Of a stretch of DNA of 64,000 nucleotides, positions 28,763 to 36,777 are shown one piece after another. The DNA comes from Pelagihabitans pacificus (GTDB lineage Bacteria > Bacteroidota > Bacteroidia > Flavobacteriales > Flavobacteriaceae), in the NCBI RefSeq assembly GCF_009371985.2, contig NZ_VIKU02000003.1, positions 1-64,000 of the forward strand. Direction: 5' to 3'. How positions within the stretch are numbered: the stretch's first letter is position 1; every line of letters starts with the position of its first letter. The notes below the pieces were generated by a model. That model saw only the letters and a program-made list of their open reading frames with translations. It did no database searches and had not been told where the DNA came from. The translations under genes were made by a program, and so were the position numbers.

Positions 28763-31600
28763 TTGAATGAACCATTACCACCTTCGTTTACTAAGCCTTT
28801 TCTGTTCCTTTTTCAAACTTCGTATTGTAAGTTAAGGGCGCTCTTGGTCTGTCTTTTTTTTTACGTTCAATTTGGCCTGTCCCAAGAGGCTATTCCTAAA
28901 ATATCCCTTTCCTATGAGAATCGACCGGTGTCGGAGGTGCTGCAACTCATCGAAGAAGCGTCCGGGCTTCCATTTTATTATGTGGAGCAATGGCTTGGAG
29001 AAAAGACAATTTCAGGGAGCTTTGACAATGCATCGGTCCCTGTCATTCTGGAATCTATTTTCAAGGATACGCCCATCAATTTTTACGTGCTCGATGGTCA
29101 ACGGGTAATCCTTACGAGAAATACCATTATTTACGATGAACTCCCAGGCGGATTTTTTGGTAGAAAGGATAGCATCGCGATGGTCGAAAGAACCGAAAAG
29201 AGGACCACCGTGGTCAATCCGGTTTTCTATAATGAAAATAGGACTTCGACTACAAGGAAACTGGAGACCGTACGCATTGGGAAGGCCGACCCGGACAACA
29301 GTGCCCAAAGTTTTCTTCTTCAGGGATATGTGCGAAACAAGAATACTGGTGAACCGCTTCAAGACTTGACGATTTTGGTAAAGGGGAGGGGGATCGGTGC
29401 GGTTACCGATGCCAACGGTTTTTACAGTATCCGACTGCCGGCGGGACAAAATGTTTTAAGAACTAGTTCAATGGGAATTCAAGGCTCCGAACGGGAAGTG
29501 GTTATTTACAACAATGGTACATTGGACTTTGAGTTGGAAGAAAGTCTGGAATTACTCGAAGAGGTTGTGGTGGAGGCAGATGCCGCCAAAAACGTGGAGG
29601 AAGCAACCACCGGTACCACACAGATAGTGTCCGAGGAATCGAAGAACATTCCTTTGGTGCTGGGAGAAAGGGATATCCTCAGGGTGGCCACTACCTTGCC
29701 TGGGATAACCACCGCAGGCGAAGGGGCAGCTGGTTACAATGTCCGAGGCGGAAAAACCGACCAAAATTTAATCCTATTGGATGATGCGGTCATTTACAAT
29801 CCTTCACACTTTTTTGGAATTTTCCAAGCCCTGAACCCATACACCACAAAGGGGGTTGACATTTACAAAGGAAATATTCCGGCGGAATATGGAGGGCGTC
29901 TTTCGTCTGTTTTCGATATCGAAACAAAAGACGGTAATGTAGAGAAGTTTGCCGGAGAAGCCTCCATAGGGCCGGTAACAGCCAATATTGCTTTGGAAAT
30001 TCCTTTAAAGAAAGAAAAGTCATCATTGGTAGTCGGCGGTCGGGGTGCCTATTCCGATTGGATTCTACGTTCGTTGGATGATGAACAATTGAGCAACAGT
30101 ACCGCTTCTTTTTATGACGGAATCGTTAAGTTCAACAGCAACATCAATGAAAACAACGACATTAGGGCTACTGGTTACTACAGTCGGGACGCTTTCAGTA
30201 TTACCTCCGATTCATTGTTCAACTATAGCAACCGTGGGTTTTCATTGCGATGGGACCACAAGTTCAATGAGAAAAATACGGGAAGCCTTATAGCGGCCAA
30301 CAGCCAATACCGCTTCAATATCGATTTTGATGGCGAATCGAACAATGATTTTGGACTTGGTTATAAAATCGATGAGACCGAACTAAAACTCAAATTGAGG
30401 TATTTGCCCAACGATAAACACACGTTTACTTACGGCTTGGCGGCGAAATATTATGGCGTAGACCCCGGCAGTATAGAGCCCGAGGGGTCGAATTCGATTA
30501 TACAACCTGTGGCTATCCCCAGGGAGTCGGCCATCGAATCGGCCGTATACCTTTCAGACGAATATCAAATCAGTGATAAATTGTTGTTCGATTTAGGGCT
30601 TCGCTATTCTTTTTTCGCATCCTTGGGCGCTACGGAAAAACGAACCTATGCCGACGGACTCCCCAGAAGCGAAGGCACCTTAATTGCTGCCGAGGCGGTC
30701 GACGGCGGCGATGTCATTGCAACCTATGGTGGACCCGAAATAAGGGCTTCGGCTAGGTATTTCTTAGGTCCCGACTTATCGGTAAAGGCAAGCTTTAACA
30801 GCGGCTATCAGTTTATCCATACGCTTTCAAACAATACCACCGTTTCCCCTATAGACACTTGGAAACTTTCGGATAACAATATCGAACCCCAAACGGGTAA
30901 TCAGTATTCCCTGGGATTCTACAAGAATTTAAAGGAGAACGAATACGAAATTAGTTTGGAAGGCTATTACAAAACCTCCAAAAATGTATTGGATTTCAAG
31001 ACCGGGGCGCAATTACTTTTGAATCAAACCATTGAGACCGAGGTGTTACAAGGCAACGGGAGGGCTTATGGAGTTGAGTTTTTGATTCGAAAAGACAAAG
31101 GGAAACTGAATGGTTGGTTGGGGTACACCTATAGCCGGTCGCTGATTCAGTTCGATAGTGAATTTAGCGAGGAACGCATCAATAATGGGGAGTTCTTTCC
31201 TTCCAACTTTGACAAGCCCCACGATATTAGCCTAGTTGCCAATTACAAGTTTACACGTAGGTATAGCCTTTCCGCGAATTTCGTATATCAGACGGGGCGG
31301 CCAGTGACCTATCCCATCGGCACCTATCAATTTAACAACTCCGAGTTTGTTTTCTACAGCAATCGCAATGAGTTTCGCATACCGGACTATTATCGCTTAG
31401 ATCTAGGTATCAACATAGAGGGGAATCATCGAATCAAGAAGTTCGCCCATAGTTTTTGGACGATTTCCGTGTATAACGTGCTGGGCAGAAACAATCCCTA
31501 TTCGGTCTTCTTCGTAACGGAAGAAGGGGAGGTAAAGGCATTGCAGAGTTCCATTTTCGCTATTCCAATTCCTTCCATTACATATAATTTTAAGTTTTAA
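28763..31600 (+). CDS. TonB-dependent outer-membrane receptor with STN and carboxypeptidase-like domains
   Basis: 945 residues. No in-frame ATG precedes the signal sequence, so TTG at 28763 is the likely start. Signal helix about 25-41 (LLVCLFFYVQFGLS). STN domain about 48-118 (ISLSYENRPVSEVLQLIEEA, ISGSFDNASVPVILESIF). Carboxypeptidase-regulatory-like beta sandwich about 185-260 (GYVRNKNTGEPLQDLTILVKG). Plug about 290-395 (GYNVRGGKTDQNLILLDDAVIYNPSHFFG broken in two motifs: NVRGG and LLDD). The rest is a 22-strand barrel. STN domains in FecA relatives signal to FecR anti-sigma factors, yet none is nearby. First gene of a six-gene cluster with four DUF4249 lipoproteins. Substrate unknown. Confidence 0.92.
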   Translation: MNEPLPPSFTKPFLFLFQTSYCKLRALLVCLFFYVQFGLSQEAIPKISLSYENRPVSEVLQLIEEASGLPFYYVEQWLGEKTISGSFDNASVPVILESIFKDTPINFYVLDGQRVILTRNTIIYDELPGGFFGRKDSIAMVERTEKRTTVVNPVFYNENRTSTTRKLETVRIGKADPDNSAQSFLLQGYVRNKNTGEPLQDLTILVKGRGIGAVTDANGFYSIRLPAGQNVLRTSSMGIQGSEREVVIYNNGTLDFELEESLELLEEVVVEADAAKNVEEATTGTTQIVSEESKNIPLVLGERDILRVATTLPGITTAGEGAAGYNVRGGKTDQNLILLDDAVIYNPSHFFGIFQALNPYTTKGVDIYKGNIPAEYGGRLSSVFDIETKDGNVEKFAGEASIGPVTANIALEIPLKKEKSSLVVGGRGAYSDWILRSLDDEQLSNSTASFYDGIVKFNSNINENNDIRATGYYSRDAFSITSDSLFNYSNRGFSLRWDHKFNEKNTGSLIAANSQYRFNIDFDGESNNDFGLGYKIDETELKLKLRYLPNDKHTFTYGLAAKYYGVDPGSIEPEGSNSIIQPVAIPRESAIESAVYLSDEYQISDKLLFDLGLRYSFFASLGATEKRTYADGLPRSEGTLIAAEAVDGGDVIATYGGPEIRASARYFLGPDLSVKASFNSGYQFIHTLSNNTTVSPIDTWKLSDNNIEPQTGNQYSLGFYKNLKENEYEISLEGYYKTSKNVLDFKTGAQLLLNQTIETEVLQGNGRAYGVEFLIRKDKGKLNGWLGYTYSRSLIQFDSEFSEERINNGEFFPSNFDKPHDISLVANYKFTRRYSLSANFVYQTGRPVTYPIGTYQFNNSEFVFYSNRNEFRIPDYYRLDLGINIEGNHRIKKFAHSFWTISVYNVLGRNNPYSVFFVTEEGEVKALQSSIFAIPIPSITYNFKF

Positions 31601-31605
31601 GGCAG

Positions 31606-32871
31606 ATGCTAGTGTTGAAAAGCAAGAAAACATACCTGTTATTTTTGCCGATAGTGGTTGGCTTCTTACTCGCTGGCTGTATCGAACCTTTCAATGCCAC
31701 GACAGAAAAATTCGAGGATGTCTTGGTTGTCGATGCACTTTTGACCGACGAAATGAAGCGGCAAAAAGTGGTATTGCAAAGAGCCTTCCGTTTTGAGGAA
31801 ACCGATCCCCAAGGAGAGACCAATGCGATTGTTAAGGTAGTCGATGGCAACGGAAACGCCTATGATTATGAGGAAACCGACCCCGGTGTCTATCTCTCTC
31901 AAACTGAATTTGCGGCCCAACAAAATGACTCCTACGAATTGGAGATCAACACTTTCGATGGACGCACGTATCGCTCGATTACTGTTGGAACGCCCAGACA
32001 AGTGCCAATCACCGATTTGACGGCGAAAAGAATGGTGGATGATTCGGGGGAAGAAGGTGTAGGTATTTTACTCGACAATGAGGCCAGTTCCTCCGAACCG
32101 ACCTTTTTCCGCTACGAATACGACGAGACTTATAAGATTATTGCTCCAAGATGGGACCCTTTTGAATTCGAGATTGTCCATTATGTAGCCTGTGATACCA
32201 TTCCCTATCAAGTTGATATAAAACCGCGTACCCAAGAGCAACGAGTTTGTTTTGGTAATGCAGCTTCCAGAAAGCTTATTCAGGTTACTACCACGGACCT
32301 CACAAAAAGCCAGGTCGATGATTTTCAGGTACATTTTTTGAACCGAGACAATTATATCATCTCACATCGTTACAGCATTGAAGTACGGCAGTATTCACAG
32401 ACGCCCGACGCTTATTCCTTTTATCAGCGGCTCGACGATTTTTCGTCGTCGGACAACATATTTTCACAGGTACAACCTGGTTTTTTCCAGGGGAACGTTT
32501 TTTCTGTCGACGACGAAAATGAAAAGGTATTGGGTTTTTTTGAGGTGGCATCGGTTTCTTCCCAACGCCTTTATTTCAATTATGCAGACCTTTTTCCCGA
32601 GGAACCATTGCCACCGTATGCTATTAACTGTGAAACCCCAAGAAGTCCGCCACTTTACGGTAGGGCATATCATTGTTTGGACTATTTGGTCTGTGACGGC
32701 AATTGTGATTCGCCCCTCATCGAGGCTATCATAGCAGGTTTGATTACTTATGCCGGCGTAAATGAGAATCCCGGCATCGATATGGGTCCTTATTTCACAT
32801 GGCCGAGCCCCTGCGGCGATTGTACAAAGCTTGGTAGTAATGTGGTACCGGATTTTTGGGCGGAGGAATGA
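31606..32871 (+). CDS. DUF4249 outer-membrane lipoprotein, copy 1
   Basis: 421 residues. A lipoprotein signal ends in LLAGC (Cys near 25), followed by IEPF. The internal signatures shared with the next three genes are DETYKIIAPRW, EQRVCF, ISHRYSIEVRQYSQ, FSQVQPGFFQGNV and LYFNYADLFP. The C-terminus carries CGDCTKLGSNVVPDFW. DUF4249 proteins are Bacteroidota surface lipoproteins commonly beside TonB-dependent receptors, and may act as ligand-binding lids like SusD. It starts five bases after the receptor stop and its own stop overlaps the next gene as ATGA. Confidence 0.9.
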   Translation: MLVLKSKKTYLLFLPIVVGFLLAGCIEPFNATTEKFEDVLVVDALLTDEMKRQKVVLQRAFRFEETDPQGETNAIVKVVDGNGNAYDYEETDPGVYLSQTEFAAQQNDSYELEINTFDGRTYRSITVGTPRQVPITDLTAKRMVDDSGEEGVGILLDNEASSSEPTFFRYEYDETYKIIAPRWDPFEFEIVHYVACDTIPYQVDIKPRTQEQRVCFGNAASRKLIQVTTTDLTKSQVDDFQVHFLNRDNYIISHRYSIEVRQYSQTPDAYSFYQRLDDFSSSDNIFSQVQPGFFQGNVFSVDDENEKVLGFFEVASVSSQRLYFNYADLFPEEPLPPYAINCETPRSPPLYGRAYHCLDYLVCDGNCDSPLIEAIIAGLITYAGVNENPGIDMGPYFTWPSPCGDCTKLGSNVVPDFWAEE

Positions 32872-34148
32872 AAAGGAATGCTATGAAAAAAGGAATTTTT
32901 TATGGATTAACGTTGGTTTTGTTCACGGGGTGTATCGAGCCGTTCGATGATCTGTCGGTGGAGGAGTCGGAGGCATCACTTGAAACCACTTTAGTCGTGG
33001 AGGCTTCCCTGAGCGATGAAATGAAAAGGCAGCGCATCTTGTTAAGTAGGCCGGCCCCACTTCAATTTATTGAACCCTTGGATAGCGTAACAAGCAATGG
33101 TTCGGTATTGCTTTCGACGCTTCCGCCGGTGATATACGAACGCAATGCCTCGGTAATCGTGGACGATGATCTTGGAAATCAGTATCGGTTTGTGGAAGAA
33201 GCCCCGGGAACCTACCTTTCGGAAACGGAGTTTGCCGTAGAGGTAGGGGTTGAATATACCCTTACTATTGAAACAACCTCGGGCAATCGCTATGTTTCCG
33301 AACCGGAAATGGTTCCCTCCGGTGAGTCGACAATCACCCGGCTCTACGCTGAAAAAACGGTTAACGAAGTTGGGGAGGAGGGAGTGGCTATTTTTTTAGA
33401 CAATAGCAGTACCAATACCGAACCCGACTACTATCGTTTTGATTACGAGGAAACCTATAAGATTATCGCACCGAATTGGAACGCACTTGAATTTGCGTTG
33501 CGGGGAGACAGTTATCCCTTCGAAGTAATTACGGTTCCTAGGGAACAGGAAGAACGTGTTTGCTATGCGACCAGCGGCTCCGATCAGATAATATTGGGTA
33601 GCACCGTCAACCTTTCTGCCAATCGCATTGAACGATTCCCCCTTCGGTTTCTCCCAAAGGACGATTTCAAGATTGCGAATCGTTACAGTTTGCAGGTACG
33701 ACAGTACAGTCAGTCTGTAAATGCCCAGGGCTACTTCGAGGCCTTGCGGGATTTCGCAAAGAACGAGAACATTTTTTCGCAGGTGCAGCCAGGATTCATT
33801 GAGGGTAACATCAGTGAAGAGTCGGGTATTTCGGGGCGGGTTATCGGGTATTTTGAGGTGGTATCGGTCGCTTCCGAAAGGTTGTTTTTTAATTTTGAGG
33901 ATTTTTTTGAGAGGGAAGGAGAGGCCGCCTATCCTCTTAACTGTAGTTTTATAGGATCGCCTCCTTTGACCACCCCAGGAGGTACATTTCCCCTGTTAGA
34001 TGGGGTTCAGGCAGACCTCATAGAATACGTCGGACCAAACGAGGGACAAGTATCCGACGGAGGACCTTTTTTGGTCACAGCAAAAGCTTGCGGTGATTGT
34101 ACCGTGCTAGGTAGCAATGTGGTACCCGAATTTTGGATAGAGGAATAA
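32868..34148 (+). CDS. DUF4249 outer-membrane lipoprotein, copy 2
   Basis: 426 residues from the ATG at 32868, which overlaps the previous stop (ATGA); ATG at 32883 (MKKGIFYGL) is also possible. The lipobox ends FTGC, followed by IEPFDD. It shares YEETYKIIAPNW, REQEERVCY, RYSLQVRQYSQS, FSQVQPGFIEGN and LFFNFEDFF with its paralogues and ends CGDCTVLGSNVVPEFWIEE. About half of the positions look shared with copies 3 and 4 near these motifs, but the ligand-facing loops differ. Predicted periplasm-exported lipoprotein on the outer membrane. Confidence 0.9.
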   Translation: MKRNAMKKGIFYGLTLVLFTGCIEPFDDLSVEESEASLETTLVVEASLSDEMKRQRILLSRPAPLQFIEPLDSVTSNGSVLLSTLPPVIYERNASVIVDDDLGNQYRFVEEAPGTYLSETEFAVEVGVEYTLTIETTSGNRYVSEPEMVPSGESTITRLYAEKTVNEVGEEGVAIFLDNSSTNTEPDYYRFDYEETYKIIAPNWNALEFALRGDSYPFEVITVPREQEERVCYATSGSDQIILGSTVNLSANRIERFPLRFLPKDDFKIANRYSLQVRQYSQSVNAQGYFEALRDFAKNENIFSQVQPGFIEGNISEESGISGRVIGYFEVVSVASERLFFNFEDFFEREGEAAYPLNCSFIGSPPLTTPGGTFPLLDGVQADLIEYVGPNEGQVSDGGPFLVTAKACGDCTVLGSNVVPEFWIEE

Positions 34149-34149
34149 T

Positions 34150-35463
34150 ATGAGAAAATACGTACTATTTATTTTAATTGGTATTTGTTGCCAGAATTGT
34201 ATCGAACCCTTTAACGATATCCCTAGGGAAGTATCGGAAAGCGGTTTGGCCGGCACACTTGTGGTGGAAACCACCCTTACCAATGAATTAAAAAGACAAC
34301 AGGTGGTACTAAGTCGTCCTGCCGATCTGGGCTTTGTAAACCCGCCTGACAGTGTTATTAATCCAGTGGCGGTGCTAAGCCCCATTAAACCACCGGTGGA
34401 TTACGAACGTAACGCAGCGGTGACTGTCAGCGATGACCAAGGGAACGACTATTTATTTGAAGAAGATGCCCCGGGTATCTATCAATCACAAACGGCTTTT
34501 GCCGCGCAGGAGGGTATTTCGTATACCCTATCGATAGAAACGGATGATGGAGTTCGCTATTCCTCTACGCCTGAAAGCTTTCAAGGTTTGGCCACTATCG
34601 ACTCGGTTTATGCAGTACGTGAGCAAAATGATTTTGGAGAGGAGGGTGTTTTTATTTTCTTGGACGGTAACAGCCCCGATACCAATGCCAATTACTATCG
34701 ATATACCTACGAGGAGACGTTCAAGATTATTGCTCCTGAATGGCGCGTACAGGATTTTGAACTAACAAATTATGATCCCTGTGCATTGCCCGTAATTACC
34801 TTTGATCTTGAAATCATTTTTAGGGACAATGGGGAGGGGAGGGTCTGCTATCGTACCGATGCCTCCAATACCATTATCCAAAATAGTACCTTGGGCCTTC
34901 AGGAAAACACTATTCAGCGCTTTCCGGTACGTTTTCTAAGCCGCAATAATTATATCATCTCCCATCGGTACAGCGTTTTAGTAAGGCAATATTTGCAGTC
35001 TCAAGGAGCTTATGATTACTACCGTACCTTGGAAAGTTTTTCCTCGTCGGAAGATATCTTTTCCACCGTACAGCCTGGTTTTCTGGAAGGAAATATTCAA
35101 TCCGTGGATGGAGAGGAAAATAGGGTCATCGGATATTTCGAAGTAGCCCCGGTTACAGAGAAACGAGTGTACTTTAATTATGACGATCTATTTCCCGGTG
35201 AGGCTTTACCGGAATACCCGGTTTCCTGCAATCCTACGGCCCCCCCCTTAGATCACGTGTCGTATTGTTTTACAGGATTAACCACGAATTCCTGTCCCTT
35301 CTCCATTGTAGAGTCGGTGAACCTTAACCTAATCAGTTATTATGATCTAAACACTGATGGAATCGGAGTCTGTCCAGGCCCTTATTTGGTAACCAATCGG
35401 GCCTGCGGCGATTGCACCGTGTTGGGCGACACCCCGGTACCTGTTTTTTGGGAAGAAGAATGA
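34150..35463 (+). CDS. DUF4249 outer-membrane lipoprotein, copy 3
   Basis: 437 residues; the ATG lies one base after the copy 2 stop. The signal MRKYVLFILIGICCQNC is followed by IEPFND; the lipobox CQNC is atypical, since Leu/Ala usually precede. It has YEETFKIIAPEW, GRVCYRT, ISHRYSVLVRQYLQS, FSTVQPGFLEGN and VYFNYDDLFPGEALPEYPV. The C-terminus reads CGDCTVLGDTPVPVFWEEE. Additional cysteines near 360-390 (SYCFTGLTTNSCPFS) are peculiar to this copy and could form an extra disulphide. The stop overlaps the ATG of copy 4. Confidence 0.9.
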   Translation: MRKYVLFILIGICCQNCIEPFNDIPREVSESGLAGTLVVETTLTNELKRQQVVLSRPADLGFVNPPDSVINPVAVLSPIKPPVDYERNAAVTVSDDQGNDYLFEEDAPGIYQSQTAFAAQEGISYTLSIETDDGVRYSSTPESFQGLATIDSVYAVREQNDFGEEGVFIFLDGNSPDTNANYYRYTYEETFKIIAPEWRVQDFELTNYDPCALPVITFDLEIIFRDNGEGRVCYRTDASNTIIQNSTLGLQENTIQRFPVRFLSRNNYIISHRYSVLVRQYLQSQGAYDYYRTLESFSSSEDIFSTVQPGFLEGNIQSVDGEENRVIGYFEVAPVTEKRVYFNYDDLFPGEALPEYPVSCNPTAPPLDHVSYCFTGLTTNSCPFSIVESVNLNLISYYDLNTDGIGVCPGPYLVTNRACGDCTVLGDTPVPVFWEEE

Positions 35464-36767
35464 TGAAAAAAACGATTGCATACATAGTATTATACGGTTC
35501 GGCCGTCGGTTGTGTGGAAACGTTCACAATTCCTCCGGAGGTATTGGAAGTCGTGCCGATCTTGGTGGTCGAGGCGACGGTAACCGATTCGCTTCAAAGG
35601 CAAAAAGTGATACTTAGTAGAACGGATGAGCTCGACAGTATCGTAAATATTGGTTCGAGATTCGAACCGAGTCTCAACGCCCCGTTCGCCTCGGCACAAC
35701 GGAGAGCCATACGGTACGAACGTGATGCCACGGTGATGGTAATCGACCGTTCCAACAACGAATACCTTTTTGTGGAGGAAGAACCGGGAAAATATTATTC
35801 ACAGGAGGCCTTCGCGGCGGAACAGGGTATGGCGTATCAATTACAAGTGACCACGGCCAATGGGGAAATGTATCGATCGGAATATGAGGAAGTTCGGGGT
35901 AAGTCCCAAATAGATGCCCTTTACGCCGATAGGATTACTTCCGATTTAGGCCAAGAGGGCATGGCTATTTATGTGGATAGCTCCGACCTGTTGAAAGAGA
36001 CCGATTATTTTCGGTACGAATACGAGGAAACCTATAAGATTATTGCCCCGAATTGGACCGCCTTTGAGTTCAAGATCTTGAACGACGGCAGTGTTCCCGG
36101 GGAAGTTCCAGCAGTTGAATTGGTTCCCCGGCAGCAGGAAGAAAGGGTTTGTTACAACACAGAGGCTTCTTCCGACATCAAGTTATTGAATACCAATAGT
36201 CTGCAAAATCCTGTTTCTACAAGAAACCTGGTACGCTTTATCGACCGGTCAAATCCCATCATATCGCACCGATACAGTATTTTGGTAAGGCAATACACGA
36301 CCTCTTTGGAAGCGTATAATTATTATGATAATTTACGACGATTCTCGGGTACCGAAAATGTTTTTAGCAATGTGCAACCGGGTTTTTTGGAAGGAAATCT
36401 GTCTTCGGCCAATGGTAATTTGATAATTGGATATTTTGACGTGGCAAGTATTGAGGAAAAAAGACTGTATTTTAATTATGAAGACTTTTTTCCTGGGGAA
36501 CCTTTGCCGCCATATTTTACAGACATCAATTGTGAACGGGCCATAAGCCCCCCTTTGGGAGACCCCGAACGCGATGGTCCGCCATCTCCTTTTGGCCCAT
36601 GCCCCGAACCTTTGATTCCACGAATCAAAACACAACGAATTGAATTTTTTGGATTTACCGGTAATCCTCCGGAAGTATGCCAAGGTCCCTATTTAGTCAC
36701 CCCCACGGTATGCGGTGATTGCACCACATTGGGAAGTAATCAAGTCCCTGATTTTTGGATAGAATAA
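35460..36767 (+). CDS. DUF4249 outer-membrane lipoprotein, copy 4
   Basis: 435 residues from ATG at 35460, which overlaps the copy 3 stop (ATGA); the longer frame from 35412 lies inside copy 3 and is rejected. MMKKTIAYIVLYGSAVGC gives an AVGC lipobox followed by VETF rather than IEPF. The shared motifs YEETYKIIAPNW, RQQEERVCYNT, ISHRYSILVRQYTTS, FSNVQPGFLEGN and LYFNYEDFFPGEPLPPYF are present, and it ends CGDCTTLGSNQVPDFWIE. It is the most divergent copy at the N-terminus. The next gene starts ten bases on. Confidence 0.9.
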   Translation: MMKKTIAYIVLYGSAVGCVETFTIPPEVLEVVPILVVEATVTDSLQRQKVILSRTDELDSIVNIGSRFEPSLNAPFASAQRRAIRYERDATVMVIDRSNNEYLFVEEEPGKYYSQEAFAAEQGMAYQLQVTTANGEMYRSEYEEVRGKSQIDALYADRITSDLGQEGMAIYVDSSDLLKETDYFRYEYEETYKIIAPNWTAFEFKILNDGSVPGEVPAVELVPRQQEERVCYNTEASSDIKLLNTNSLQNPVSTRNLVRFIDRSNPIISHRYSILVRQYTTSLEAYNYYDNLRRFSGTENVFSNVQPGFLEGNLSSANGNLIIGYFDVASIEEKRLYFNYEDFFPGEPLPPYFTDINCERAISPPLGDPERDGPPSPFGPCPEPLIPRIKTQRIEFFGFTGNPPEVCQGPYLVTPTVCGDCTTLGSNQVPDFWIE

Positions 36768-36777
36768 AACAAATAGT

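Noticed and set aside
35412-35459. N-terminal extension of the fourth DUF4249 gene
   Set aside because: It lies inside the third gene and the lipoprotein signal starts at 35460.
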